From positions 37,178-101,177 of the forward strand of contig NZ_JAALJH010000025.1 in the NCBI RefSeq assembly GCF_011064615.1: a stretch of DNA of 64,000 bases, in the 5' to 3' direction. Position numbers and translations under genes: made by a program. How positions within the stretch are numbered: the stretch's first letter is position 1; every line of letters starts with the position of its first letter. Shown in pieces: positions 50,322-60,956 of this stretch. The DNA comes from Aquisphaera insulae (GTDB lineage: Bacteria > Planctomycetota > Planctomycetia > Isosphaerales > Isosphaeraceae). Below the pieces are notes generated by a model. That model saw only the letters and a program-made list of their open reading frames with translations, searched no databases and was not told the origin of the DNA.

Positions 50322-51293
50322 TCACTGCGACCACTTCGTCGGCGTCCGGTCCCAACGATGCCCGCGGAGCTGCTTCAGGAGGGCCGGATCGAGCCGGCGG
50401 CCGTCGCTCGCGGCGAGGTTGGACTCGACGTGCCGGACGCTCCGCATCCCCGGGATGATGGTGGAGACCGTGGGCTCCTCGAGGATCCACCGCAGGGCCA
50501 GCTCGGGCATGGTCATGCCGGCCGGGATCAGTGGGCGCAGCCCCTCGGCGCGATCGACGCTCGCCGCCAGGTTCTCCGGGACGAAGTAGGTGTTCCGCCA
50601 GTCTCCTTCGGGCCAGCGGGTCTCCTTCGTCAGGGTGCCGGTGAGCGTCCCCTCGTCGAACGGGACCCGGGCGATGACGCCGATGCCGTGCTCGCGGCAG
50701 AGCGGGAAGAGGTCGTCCTCGGGCGACTGGTCGAAGAGGTTGTAGATGACCTGCACGGCGTCGATCCGGCCGGTCCGGATCGTCTCGAAGACGTTCCAGG
50801 GCTCCCAGCGATTGACGCTGACGCCCCAGGCCCGGACCAGCCCCTGTCGCGTCAGTTCCTCGGCCGCGCGCTGCCATCGCTCGTCGGCCGCCCAGGCGTC
50901 CTCCCAGACGTGGAACTGCATCAGGTCGATGGCGGGCAGGCCGAGGTTCTCCAGGGACTTCTCCGTGTACTCTCGGATGTGCTCGGGCGGAAAGCAGTCG
51001 TCGAGGGTCGAGCCTCGACGCGACGGCCACTGGAAGTTCTTGGGCGGGATCTTGGTGGCGACGTACAGCCGCTCGCCCGGGTGGGCCGCCACCAGTCGGC
51101 CCAGGACCTGCTCGCTCTTGCCGGCCCCGTAGCCCCACGCCGTGTCGTAGAACGTGCAGCCGAGAGCCACGGAACGCTCGAGGGCCGACTCGTAGGCCGA
51201 CTCGTCCGAGCCGGTCCAGCCCGCGAGTCCCCACATCCCGTAGCCGATCTCGCTGACCGACCAACCCGTCCGACCGAATGTTCGATACTTCAT
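50322..51293 (-). CDS. aldo/keto reductase
   Basis: The 323-residue protein has the AKR (beta/alpha)8 barrel: MKYRTFGRTGWSVSEIGYGM at the N-terminus, ALGCTFYDTAWGYGAGKSEQ with the catalytic Tyr, LYVATKIPP with the Lys and LMQFHVWEDAW with the His of the tetrad. ALRWILEEPTVSTIIPGMRS binds NADP(H). It would oxidise or reduce a sugar or aldehyde in the cytoplasm. Its position between nucleoside hydrolase and glycan-acting genes suggests work on a released sugar. Confidence 0.88.
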   Translation of the reverse strand: MKYRTFGRTGWSVSEIGYGMWGLAGWTGSDESAYESALERSVALGCTFYDTAWGYGAGKSEQVLGRLVAAHPGERLYVATKIPPKNFQWPSRRGSTLDDCFPPEHIREYTEKSLENLGLPAIDLMQFHVWEDAWAADERWQRAAEELTRQGLVRAWGVSVNRWEPWNVFETIRTGRIDAVQVIYNLFDQSPEDDLFPLCREHGIGVIARVPFDEGTLTGTLTKETRWPEGDWRNTYFVPENLAASVDRAEGLRPLIPAGMTMPELALRWILEEPTVSTIIPGMRSVRHVESNLAASDGRRLDPALLKQLRGHRWDRTPTKWSQ

Positions 51294-51338
51294 CGCTCAC
51301 TTACCCTCGCAAGGCCCCGGGCTCCGCGTCTGCGCCCG

Positions 51339-52328
51339 CTAACGGCCGCCGGTGAGCCGTTCCACGAGCATCCGGTCGAACGCCGGCCGGTCCTTCCACG
51401 ACATGGCACAGTTGATTCGCGGCCCGGCCGGGTCGATGCGGGTGATCCCGTCGTCGCCCACCACGATCGGCAACTCCTCCATCGTCAGCCACTCGTGAGT
51501 CCGGGCCAGGTGGATGGCCACCGTGTCGAACAGGATCGAGCTGGCGACGGGTGCGTCTCCCTCCTTCGAAGCGGGAGCCTGCGAGCGATGCCAGATGCGG
51601 TAATTCTCGATGACCGCGCGGGCCAGGGGGTCCTTGCTCTCCGCAACCTTGCGGTAATTCTCGCCCGTCAGTTGCACCAGTCCGCACGTATCCAGCGGCG
51701 TGATCGTCCTGGGCCACCCGGCGGCGAAGGCGGCCCGGGTCGACTCGACGTCGTTCACCACGTTGGCCTCGGGATCCGGCTTCGGCTTGCCGCCATATCC
51801 GAGGCGAATGCTGCCGTGCATCCCCACGAACTTCGCCCGACTCGCGATCTCCGGCGCACGCTTCAGGGCCTCGCGGATGTTCGGCATGGCCCCGATGCAA
51901 ATGAGCGTGATCGGCGACTCGGGCCTCGCACCCTTGATGGCGTCGATGATGGCCTGGACCCCGTCCTCGTGCACCTTACCGGGATACTGCGACAGCTCGT
52001 ATCCGGCCACCCACGCGGACTGCGGGCCGCCGTCCCGGCTCTGCCTGATCCCCACGCCCACCGGGATGTCCGCTCGGCCCGCCACCTCCAGCAGCCTGGC
52101 GATGATCTTCGACCGATAGACCGTGTCGCCGGTATCCGACACCACCAGCTTCACGTCGAACTCGGGCGAGCGGAGCAACAGCGCCAGCGCCCAGGTGTCG
52201 TCGATGTCACCGCCGATGTCCGAATCGAGGATGACGGGGATTTTCGCCGGCTGCGCCTCGCTCGCGCGGCCACCCAGGAGCATCAAACCCAGGAACACGA
52301 TCAGCGCCGGTCGTCGTGTGTTGCCCAT
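51339..52328 (-). CDS. secreted nucleoside hydrolase-like protein
   Basis: The 329-residue protein has a signal peptide (ALIVFLGLMLLGGRASE). It carries the nucleoside-hydrolase calcium and ribose-binding motif ILDSDIGGDIDDTWALALLL, then GVGIRQSRDGGPQSAW, LICIGAMPNIREALKR and NVVNDVESTRAAFAAGW. The family cleaves the N-glycosidic bond of nucleosides. The signal peptide implies an external or periplasmic role, which is unusual for nucleosides. It is the first gene of the run down to GH127, with a 45-base gap to the reductase. Confidence 0.85.
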   Translation of the reverse strand: MGNTRRPALIVFLGLMLLGGRASEAQPAKIPVILDSDIGGDIDDTWALALLLRSPEFDVKLVVSDTGDTVYRSKIIARLLEVAGRADIPVGVGIRQSRDGGPQSAWVAGYELSQYPGKVHEDGVQAIIDAIKGARPESPITLICIGAMPNIREALKRAPEIASRAKFVGMHGSIRLGYGGKPKPDPEANVVNDVESTRAAFAAGWPRTITPLDTCGLVQLTGENYRKVAESKDPLARAVIENYRIWHRSQAPASKEGDAPVASSILFDTVAIHLARTHEWLTMEELPIVVGDDGITRIDPAGPRINCAMSWKDRPAFDRMLVERLTGGR

Positions 52329-52378
52329 CCCAGCCTCTCCGCGTCACCCGGTCAAAGGACACTTCTGTTCACGAACCC

Positions 52379-53173
52379 TCAGGACGTCCCATTCCCCGCG
52401 CCCGCCGCGATCACCCCGCGTGCCCAGGCATCGACGGCGATATCCAGCGGCGGTACGGGCGGCAAGCTGTAATCGATCCGCAGGTCGTAGCGGGCTCGTC
52501 CGTAGACCTGGTCGAGCAGCGCGTTCAGGTCCAGCACCGGCTCCGGATCCTCCGGCAGCAGGGGAATCGGCACGGCCGGAATGGGCTGGGGCAGGCTGAA
52601 CAGGTACACGGCGGCCCGCCGAGGAGTCTGCCCCCGCCGCACGACCGTCCGGTAGTGGCTCGTGACGCCCAGCTCGAAGTGGTCGGCTCGCTTCCCCGCG
52701 CGCATCAGGTCGATCTCGACCAGGCTCGTTCGAGTCGACAGCACCTGGGAACGCTTCCGCAAGTACTTCCGCCGCCCCTTCGGATCCGTCTTGTTCGCCC
52801 GCGACAGCAGCTCCACGACCGTCACGATCCGATCGCCCGCCGACTGCCGAATCACCAGATACCAGTCGACCAGCGCCTCGAGCGGGTCGAACTCCAGCAT
52901 CACCGCCTCGGTCAACTGCGGCGCCGCCTTCGAGGCGGTCAGGGCAACGGCCTCGTCCTCCCCGCCGCGCACGACCGCCAGATCCGGCCGCCTGGCTGGC
53001 GGCGCGTCGGTCGGCTCCGTCACCGTCATCCGCTCCTCGAGACTCACGTAATACTTGGGCGCAAGCTGCGGCGACAGTTCATCCCGCATCGCCGCGATCA
53101 GGGCATTGTGAACATCCGGCCAGATTGCCGGATGCTCGAGCCATGGGTCCATGCCGGGGAACGGAGGTCTCAT
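52379..53173 (-). CDS. DUF4058 family protein
   Basis: The 264-residue protein starts MRPPFPGMDPWLEHP, the family hallmark. It continues with RPDLAVVRGGEDEAV, a middle segment VVTVVELLSRANK and SLVEIDLMRAGK, and ends with LLPEDPEPVLDLNALLDQVY and YDLRIDYSLPPVPPL. The central region resembles PD-(D/E)XK-like Uma2 proteins. The biochemical role is unknown. It is divergent from the SUMF1-domain gene. Confidence 0.88.
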   Translation of the reverse strand: MRPPFPGMDPWLEHPAIWPDVHNALIAAMRDELSPQLAPKYYVSLEERMTVTEPTDAPPARRPDLAVVRGGEDEAVALTASKAAPQLTEAVMLEFDPLEALVDWYLVIRQSAGDRIVTVVELLSRANKTDPKGRRKYLRKRSQVLSTRTSLVEIDLMRAGKRADHFELGVTSHYRTVVRRGQTPRRAAVYLFSLPQPIPAVPIPLLPEDPEPVLDLNALLDQVYGRARYDLRIDYSLPPVPPLDIAVDAWARGVIAAGAGNGTS

Positions 53174-53346
53174 GGGCCCATTCTATTCGTCTCGAGATCG
53201 CCCGATCAATTCAGCGGGCACCCTCCGACGTCGCGAGGCCGCCCGACGGTCCGCGGTCGAGGCTCACCGGCCCCTGGGCGAGGCCCGTTTCAGTCGTTAC
53301 TCTGACTTGAGGGCAAGCCTCCGTCTCTTCCAGGGGAATCCCGGCC

Positions 53347-55218
53347 ATGAACGATCACGAGTCAGGGGAATACGGCCTGGCCGATCTCCCCGAGGAACCC
53401 GCCCCGAAGCCGAAACCGGTGCCCTCCACGGCAGGCAAGCCGCTCCCGAGGCTCTGGAAGGATGAGGTCGAGCCCGAGGGCGCGGACAAGCCCCCGGGCC
53501 GGACGACGGCCGGTCGGGGCAAGGACGCGGCCGGGACGAGGTCGGAATCCTCGGCGGAGCCCCGCCGCAGGTCGGGCCAGCCCGCCGCGACCCGGGGACG
53601 GAAGGAGGCGGACGACGGGCCGAAGCGCGTCCTGGTCGAGGATACGCCCGCCCTGGATACCTACGACGCCCGCCAGAAGGGCCGGATCCTGATCGGCGGC
53701 CTCTTCGCGCTGGTCTTCGGCCTGGTCGGCTACGTCGTCTACGCGCTCTTCCTCTACGACCCGATGCCGATGACCGACTACACGGGCGAGGAGCCGCCGT
53801 CCCCCGCCGCCGCCTCGCCGGCTCTCGCCGCATCACCGTCCGCCAACCTGGAGATCGAGGCCCGCAGCATGCTCGATCGCGCCCGCGACTCGGCCAAGGC
53901 CGGCCGCACGGACGAGGCGATCCGGGTGCTCGAGACCGTCGCCAAGACATACTCGAAGACGAAGGTGGCCGCCGAGGCCAAGGAGGCATTGGCGCGGCCA
54001 TCGGAAGGCATGCCCCTGTTCCTGGACCGGCCCGCCGTCAAGGCCGATGCGCCGGCCCAGCCCCCCCCGGCCGAGCCCGCCGAGCCCCCGGCGATCGTCC
54101 AGGCCGCCCCGCCCCGGACGGGCGGCCCGGCCACCCTGACCCTGCCGGCGAATGCGTCCGAGGTCGCCCCGACGAAGCCATCTCCGCTGGCCATGGCCGG
54201 GAACAACGCGGCACCCGGGAACGCCACGATCTCCCCGCCGGAATCGGTATCCACGCCGGCCCACGCCCCCACGCCGGCCGCCCGACAGCTCCCTCCCCCC
54301 GCGGGATTCCGGGCCAAGCCCGAGGCCGGCTACGACGAATCCGGCTGGCCGCTGGTCATCGTCGGCGACCGCGACGGCGCCCCCATGGTCTTCGTCCCCG
54401 GGGGAGTGATCACCCTCGGCGATGATGCGGGGGCCGGCTCGAGGATCGCCCCCCGGCAGGTCGAGCTGACCCCCTATTACATGGACCAGCACGAGGTCAC
54501 TCTCCGCCAGTTCAAGGTTTTCCTGGGCGAGACCCGCTACAAGGGCCAGCCCCCGCGGAGCTGGTCCGACGAGTACCGCACCAACCCGAATGAGCAGATG
54601 CCCCTGACGATGGTCAATCTCCGCGACGCCACGGCCTTCGCGGAATGGGCCGGGAAGAAGATCCCCAGCGAGGCCCAGTGGGAGCTTGCCGCGCGATCCA
54701 CGGACGGCCGGACCTATCCCTGGGGCAACGACCCGGCGAAGGGCACACGGCCCCCCGGCGCGATCAAGTTCGACCCGGCGGGAGCCTTCCCGGCCGACGT
54801 CTCCGCCTATGGCGTCCTCGACCTCGGCGGCAATGTCCTGGAATGGACGCGAGACCCCTACGACGCCAGGTCCTATCGCGATCCCGCGGCCGACGGCAGC
54901 GACTCGGCCTCCTTCGGGCGTCTCCGCACCTTCGACGCGGTCGTGAAGGGAGACCGAAAGGTCAACCGCGCCTCGTTCCGCCAGGGTATCAACGCCGACA
55001 AGCGGATGAACTACGTCGGCTTCCGCTGCGTCCTGCCCGTGACGGCTCCCCCGGCCCCGGTCGCCGCGAGCCCCGTCCCGACGCCCCCGGCGGCGGCCCC
55101 GGCCGCGATGCCGGCCCCGCCGGCGGCCCAGCCGAACGCGCCCGCGTCCACTCCGGCGGCCGGAGCCGGCCAGCCCCAGCAAGGGAAAACCGCCCCGCAG
55201 CCCTCGGTGCCATTCTGA
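53347..55218 (+). CDS. membrane-anchored SUMF1/FGE-domain protein
   Basis: The 623-residue protein has a charged, disordered cytoplasmic N-terminus (1-110) and one membrane helix at about 114-138 (LIGGLFALVFGLVGYVVYAL). A Pro/Ala-rich linker follows, then a C-terminal formylglycine-generating-enzyme-like domain (about 345-570) with MVFVPGGVITLGDDAGA, YYMDQHEVTLRQFKVFL, AQWELAARSTDGRTYPWGND and LDLGGNVLEWTRDPYD. The cysteine pair needed for sulfatase activation is not there: only VGFRCVLP remains and the CHxSYC-like motif is absent. It is probably a binding or scaffolding domain outside the cell membrane. It is followed by a glycosidase 20 bases on. Confidence 0.85.
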   Translation: MNDHESGEYGLADLPEEPAPKPKPVPSTAGKPLPRLWKDEVEPEGADKPPGRTTAGRGKDAAGTRSESSAEPRRRSGQPAATRGRKEADDGPKRVLVEDTPALDTYDARQKGRILIGGLFALVFGLVGYVVYALFLYDPMPMTDYTGEEPPSPAAASPALAASPSANLEIEARSMLDRARDSAKAGRTDEAIRVLETVAKTYSKTKVAAEAKEALARPSEGMPLFLDRPAVKADAPAQPPPAEPAEPPAIVQAAPPRTGGPATLTLPANASEVAPTKPSPLAMAGNNAAPGNATISPPESVSTPAHAPTPAARQLPPPAGFRAKPEAGYDESGWPLVIVGDRDGAPMVFVPGGVITLGDDAGAGSRIAPRQVELTPYYMDQHEVTLRQFKVFLGETRYKGQPPRSWSDEYRTNPNEQMPLTMVNLRDATAFAEWAGKKIPSEAQWELAARSTDGRTYPWGNDPAKGTRPPGAIKFDPAGAFPADVSAYGVLDLGGNVLEWTRDPYDARSYRDPAADGSDSASFGRLRTFDAVVKGDRKVNRASFRQGINADKRMNYVGFRCVLPVTAPPAPVAASPVPTPPAAAPAAMPAPPAAQPNAPASTPAAGAGQPQQGKTAPQPSVPF

Positions 55219-55238
55219 TCGCCGGAGACGACTTCCGG

Positions 55239-58200
55239 ATGGGATACGCGACCTTACTGCTCGCGACCGCAATCGCGACCCTCGGCGACGATCCGGGCCC
55301 GGACGGCCTCCGGATGGAGCCCGTGAACGGACGCTGGTTCCGCGTCGAGCCCGGCAAGCCGGCCACGCTTCGATGGAAGGGGACCGAGGCGGGCAAGGCC
55401 GGCCCTCTTCGGTTCATCGTCCGCGACTACGCCGGGACCGAGGAGGCGGCCGGCACGCTCGCGGTACGGGACGGCTCCCCGACGCTCGATCGGACGTTCT
55501 CGCAGGGGTATCACGAGATCGAGCTCCCGGGCCTGAAGCGGAGATTCGGCCTGATCGCCGCGACGGCCTTCTCGGGAAGGCCGGATCCGTTCTTCGCGAT
55601 CGACGGGGCCCTGACCTGGCTGACGGCCGACGACCGGGTCCGCCAGGCCCTGATCGCGGAGGCCCGGGACGCCGGCATTACCCTGGTGCGGGAACGCGTC
55701 CGCTGGGGATCCATCCAGCCCGCGAAGGATCGCTGGGCGTGGGACGCCGACGGCAAGGCGGACGGGCTCCGCCTGGCCTTCCGCCGCGCCGACCTGCCGA
55801 TCCTGGAGATGGCTCACGACGCCCCTGCCTGGACCGGCCTCGAAGGCGTCTACCCGGGCGACCTCGCCGCGACGGCTGATTCCTGGCGTGAGATCGGCCG
55901 GCGGTGGCAGAAGACCTGGGGCGGCGTCGAGCTCTGGAACGAGCCCGATATCCAGTTCGGCGGCGACCGTCCCGCGGACCAGTACGCGGCCTTCGGCAAG
56001 GCCGCGGCAACCGGCCTGAGGGCCGCGGGGATCGACGCGCCGATCGTCGCGGGGGTGGTGTCGAACTTCAGCCCCGACTTCCAGGAGACGCTGGCCGGCA
56101 GCGGCCTGCTCGAGCGGGCCGATGCGTTCAGCTTCCACGACTACGGCTCGGCGATCGACCTGGAATCGAAGACGGCGAGGTTTCGCAACTGGCTCCGGAA
56201 CTCCGGTCGACCCGACATGCCGCTCTGGCTGACCGAGTGCGGCTGGCCCTGGAAACGCGGGGCCGAGCGGCCGACCGCCGAGGAGGACGTGAAGAGCGCC
56301 GGGGCGATCGCGGCCAAGGCCGTCGAGGCGAGGGCCTGCGGCGTGGCCCGCTACTTCCCGTTCGTCCTTCCCTACTACGAGGAGAACGCCAACAACTTCG
56401 GCATGACCGATCGCGGGGGCTCGCCGCTGCGGTCGTTCGCCGCCTATGCCCAGACGATCCGCGCCCTGGCCGGGCTCGAGTACCTGGGCGACCTGAAGGT
56501 CGAGGGATCGGAGATCGGCCGGGCCCGCGTCTTCGGCGACGGCAAGGCCGCCGTCGTGGTGCTGCTCGCGGCGAAGCCGACCGCGATGGCGAAGCTCCCG
56601 GGCCTGACGATTCTCCACATCGAGGGAGCCGACGGCCGCGAGGTCAGGGCGAGGGACGACGAGTCCTTCGAGATCGCCGACGGCCTGGCGTTCGTTCGGG
56701 TCGATCAGGGTACGCTGGGCGACCGGCTGGTCGTGAAGACAGCGGCCATGTCGTTGCGGCCGGCGAAGACCGAGGTCCGCGCCAAACCCTCCTCGATCGT
56801 GGTCCGCCCGCATCTCGATCCGGCCCGGTTCCTGACCTCGACGTCCGGCTACCGGATCAAGGATTCGGGCCAGACCCGGACCGACCTGGCCGCCGAGGTC
56901 TGGAATCTGGGCGACGAGGCGGAGTCGATCGAACTGACGCTGCACCTGGAGGGGGCCCGCACCGACCGGCCGCGGAGGCAGATCCAGGCCGGGCCCCATC
57001 AGAAGGTCGTCGCGACCTGGTCCGTCGACCTCAAGGGCTCGCTGGTGGGGTTTCGTCCGATCCGCGCCACGCTGGAGGCGGAGGGCACGGGCGGCCTGCT
57101 CGACCGGGCCGAGTTCCGCGTCGGGGGCGAGCCCAGCCTCGAATCCGCCCTGGCCGGGCTGAGCCATCCCACCCGGCTGCCGATCGACGACCTGACTCGC
57201 TGGAAGCCGAGCATCAGCGCCGGAGGCATCCTCAAGGTCGAGCCCCTGCCGCCGGCCGGCTGCCGGCTTCGCATCGTCGACCATCCGAAGGGGGACCGCT
57301 GGGCCTATCCCGAATTCCGACTCCCCGACGGCGTCTCGATGCGAAACGCGAGGGCCCTGATCGTGCGGGCGCGTTGCGAGAAGTCCGCCCAGGTGCGAGC
57401 CTTCTTCTGGGAGGGCGAATCGGGGGTCGGCTATTTGACGCCGTCGCCCATCATTCAGGCCGACGCGGCCTGGCACGTCGCCAGGATCGAGCTCGATCGC
57501 CTGGTCCTCAGCTCCGCCAATGAGCCCGATCCGGATGAGTTCTTCGACCGGCACACGGTGCGGCGGATCAGCCTGGGGATGAACAACGAGCATGCGTCCA
57601 ATGCGCTCGAGATCAGCGACCTCTACGTCGAGTGGCCGGGCGACGAGATCGGGGCCCTCTGGAAGGACCTCGAGAAGGATGAGGTCGAGGCGAGCCGCGC
57701 CCTCCTGATCCTCTCGACGCGGCCCGCGGAGGTCGTGCCCTTCCTGAAGGAGCAGCTCAGGCCCCTCAGGCTGGACGCGGTCCGCCTCAAGGCGTACCTG
57801 TTGCGGCTGGTGAGCCCCAACGAGGCCCTCGCGAAGAAGGCGTTCGAGGACCTCGAGTACTTCGATCCGCGGCTGGCGATGGACCTGACGGCGCTCATGG
57901 AGAAGACCACCGAGACCCCGATGCGACAGCGTCTAGTTGAGGTCCTCAGCGGCCGCGAACGGGGATCGCTCAAGGAGATCGCGGTGGAGCTGAGGTCGTT
58001 CGACAACGGCAAGAACTTCAACTTCTTCCAACCCAACGTCGGCTCCTGGTGGGCCGAGCGTGACCTGTCGCTCCTCAACACGCGGGGCTGGGGCGACAAC
58101 AAGCGGAAGTGGACCCGCGCCGTCCGGGCCATTGCCCTCCTCGAGCACATCGGCACGCCCGAAGCCCGGAAGATCCTCGAGGACATGGCGACCGGCCACC

Positions 58201-58265
58201 CCGACGCCCTGCCGACCAGGGTCGCGGCGGAGGCGGTGCGGAGACTCCGCGACTCAAGGCCCTGA
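55239..58265 (+). CDS. secreted glycosidase-like TIM-barrel protein with C-terminal HEAT-like tail
   Basis: The 1008-residue protein has a signal peptide, a beta domain (about 20-120) and a clan A glycosidase barrel (about 125-425). DAGITLVRERVRWGSIQPAK is the typical second strand, VELWNEPDIQFGGD near residue 232 holds the acid/base Glu, and PLWLTECGWPWKRG near residue 330 the nucleophile Glu. Beta-rich domains follow (about 430-800). The end (about 810-1008) has RALLILSTRPAEVVPFLKEQ, IALLEHIGTPEARKILEDMA and RVAAEAVRRLRDSRP, the HEAT-like tail seen in many planctomycete surface proteins. ATG 55239 has GGAGA 10 bases upstream. It is coupled to the SUMF1 gene and overlaps the convergent next gene by 12 bases. 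Confidence 0.83.
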   Translation: MGYATLLLATAIATLGDDPGPDGLRMEPVNGRWFRVEPGKPATLRWKGTEAGKAGPLRFIVRDYAGTEEAAGTLAVRDGSPTLDRTFSQGYHEIELPGLKRRFGLIAATAFSGRPDPFFAIDGALTWLTADDRVRQALIAEARDAGITLVRERVRWGSIQPAKDRWAWDADGKADGLRLAFRRADLPILEMAHDAPAWTGLEGVYPGDLAATADSWREIGRRWQKTWGGVELWNEPDIQFGGDRPADQYAAFGKAAATGLRAAGIDAPIVAGVVSNFSPDFQETLAGSGLLERADAFSFHDYGSAIDLESKTARFRNWLRNSGRPDMPLWLTECGWPWKRGAERPTAEEDVKSAGAIAAKAVEARACGVARYFPFVLPYYEENANNFGMTDRGGSPLRSFAAYAQTIRALAGLEYLGDLKVEGSEIGRARVFGDGKAAVVVLLAAKPTAMAKLPGLTILHIEGADGREVRARDDESFEIADGLAFVRVDQGTLGDRLVVKTAAMSLRPAKTEVRAKPSSIVVRPHLDPARFLTSTSGYRIKDSGQTRTDLAAEVWNLGDEAESIELTLHLEGARTDRPRRQIQAGPHQKVVATWSVDLKGSLVGFRPIRATLEAEGTGGLLDRAEFRVGGEPSLESALAGLSHPTRLPIDDLTRWKPSISAGGILKVEPLPPAGCRLRIVDHPKGDRWAYPEFRLPDGVSMRNARALIVRARCEKSAQVRAFFWEGESGVGYLTPSPIIQADAAWHVARIELDRLVLSSANEPDPDEFFDRHTVRRISLGMNNEHASNALEISDLYVEWPGDEIGALWKDLEKDEVEASRALLILSTRPAEVVPFLKEQLRPLRLDAVRLKAYLLRLVSPNEALAKKAFEDLEYFDPRLAMDLTALMEKTTETPMRQRLVEVLSGRERGSLKEIAVELRSFDNGKNFNFFQPNVGSWWAERDLSLLNTRGWGDNKRKWTRAVRAIALLEHIGTPEARKILEDMATGHPDALPTRVAAEAVRRLRDSRP

Positions 58266-59825
58266 ATCCAGCCCCCCGCGCCAGCCCTCCTGTAGCTGTT
58301 CGCTGCACTGGGCGACGACCTGGGCGGCGACCTGGTTGACCCCGTAGCCCCCCGGCAGGCGGACCATGGGCTTGCCGTGGCGATCGCAGAACCGCCTGAC
58401 CTCGCCGAAGGAATGGCTGGACCAGCGGATCGCCAGCAGGACGACGGCGACGTCGGGTCGGGCCACGTAGGGCTCGAAATGGTCGATCGACTCGTGCTCC
58501 TTCGTCTCGAGCCAGGTCAGCTCGGCGAGGTTGAGGGCCGCCTTGAGGGCCTCGTGCGCCCCGGGGCGGCGACTGCCGCCGATCAGGACGGCCGACCGGC
58601 CGGCCAGGAGCCTGGCGGCGAGGGCCACCTCGGGGGTGGGCCTCTCCGCGGGCGCGGACTCGGGGGCGGGTGCGCGGGTGGCGAGGTAGCGGTCGATCTC
58701 CTTGAGGACGAGCTGGAAGCCCGCGGGAATCGAGTCCAGGTCCGGCATCGCCTCCAGGACCGGCAGGATCGCCTCGCGGATCTCCACGCTGCTCGGCGGC
58801 GTGCCGCCGGCGACCAGCTCGTCGACCGACTCGACGATCTTCCGCCAGTCGTGCTCGTCCCCCTTCCCGGAGTCGATCCGCTTGACGTGGTAGCGAAGCT
58901 GACTGAGGACGGACTTCCTCCGCTTGCCCCGGTCCCTGGACTGCTGGAACCGAGCGTCCAGGTCCTCGATCCGGTTCTCGAGCTCCGGGAGCCGGGCCGG
59001 GTCGGCGGGGTCGTCGATGCGCATGTGCCGGCTGATGTAGATCCGCTCGCGCGCGGTCACGTCGCGGAGCCAGTCGTACGCCCGGTACTGGTCGCCGTCG
59101 CGGGGGCCGTCCGCCCGGTCGACCGCGACTCGCAGGGCCGACTGCGCCTCGGCCATCAGGTCCAGGGCGGGTTCGAAGAACTCGCGATTCGCCTCGGCGT
59201 CCGGGAGCATGGACCGCACCAGCGCGATCGCGTCGGCGAGGGCCTCGTACCAGCCCGCCAGGTCCTCCAGGGCGGAGAAGTCCCTGGGGATGGTGAAGTC
59301 GGGCGAGTTCATCCAGAGGAAGCAACTGATCTCGCCGGCCCGATCCAGGATCTCGCGGTCCCTGGGCGCGATCTCGAGCCGGAAGTCGGCCCCCTCCTCG
59401 ATCCGTCGCGATCGCGTCGCGGCCCAGCGAATCCCCTCCGCCTTCAAACGGCAACGGGCCTCGACGGCGGGGAGCTCGGAGTCCATCGCCGCCCGCTTGC
59501 TCGCCTCCCACCGCAGGGGCTCGATCCGGACCGGCTGATGCGACGGCGCGGCTCGCCCGAAGGTCAACTCCGGGAGCGGCGAGGGCGGCGACGCGGGCGC
59601 GGCGGGGGCCGGCTCGGCGGAGGCGGGCTCGGGTGCGATTCCCGGCCCGGTGGCATCAGCCTGGCCAGGGGACGTTGGGGGAGCCTCCTCGGCCGGCCCT
59701 TCCGCGGCCTTCGCCAGGGCCCCGGCGAGGACCCGCAGGTCGTCGCGCAGGCCCTGGTCGGTCGCCGCGAGCGCCGACAGTCGCGTCACGAGCGACGCGA
59801 TCGAGCGGACGAGTTCTTCATCCAC
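58254..59825 (-). CDS. hypothetical protein with C-terminal DUF2325-like domain
   Basis: The 523-residue cytoplasmic protein has an N-terminal helix pair, a Pro/Ala-rich linker and a long helical middle part (for example REILDRAGEISCFLWMN and REFFEPALDLMAEAQSALRV). The end is an alpha/beta domain of about 100 residues (SAVLIGGSRRPGAHEALKAA, DVAVVLLAIRWSSHSFGEVR, GKPMVRLPGGYGVNQVAAQV) that resembles DUF2325, a possible nucleotide- or ligand-binding fold. Function is unknown. It runs in the same direction as the glycosyltransferase upstream (51-base gap). Confidence 0.68.
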   Translation of the reverse strand: MDEELVRSIASLVTRLSALAATDQGLRDDLRVLAGALAKAAEGPAEEAPPTSPGQADATGPGIAPEPASAEPAPAAPASPPSPLPELTFGRAAPSHQPVRIEPLRWEASKRAAMDSELPAVEARCRLKAEGIRWAATRSRRIEEGADFRLEIAPRDREILDRAGEISCFLWMNSPDFTIPRDFSALEDLAGWYEALADAIALVRSMLPDAEANREFFEPALDLMAEAQSALRVAVDRADGPRDGDQYRAYDWLRDVTARERIYISRHMRIDDPADPARLPELENRIEDLDARFQQSRDRGKRRKSVLSQLRYHVKRIDSGKGDEHDWRKIVESVDELVAGGTPPSSVEIREAILPVLEAMPDLDSIPAGFQLVLKEIDRYLATRAPAPESAPAERPTPEVALAARLLAGRSAVLIGGSRRPGAHEALKAALNLAELTWLETKEHESIDHFEPYVARPDVAVVLLAIRWSSHSFGEVRRFCDRHGKPMVRLPGGYGVNQVAAQVVAQCSEQLQEGWRGGLDSGP

Positions 59826-59876
59826 GCTGGGCCTCCGTCGTGCAAGTCGAGTCCTCGGTGCCGATCCGCTCGGCGA

Positions 59877-60917
<1,041 letters not shown>

Positions 60918-60956
60918 GCAATTGGTCCCCCGCGCCGCCGGCCGCTCCCGACGGCC

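Noticed and set aside
53347..55218. Annotation as an active formylglycine-generating enzyme for sulfatases.
   Set aside because: The catalytic cysteine pair is missing and no sulfatase gene lies in the window.
54645..55238. Upstream extension of the glycosidase-HEAT frame into the SUMF1 gene.
   Set aside because: The extension is a shadow of the SUMF1 coding sequence; a signal peptide and a ribosome-binding site place the start at 55239.
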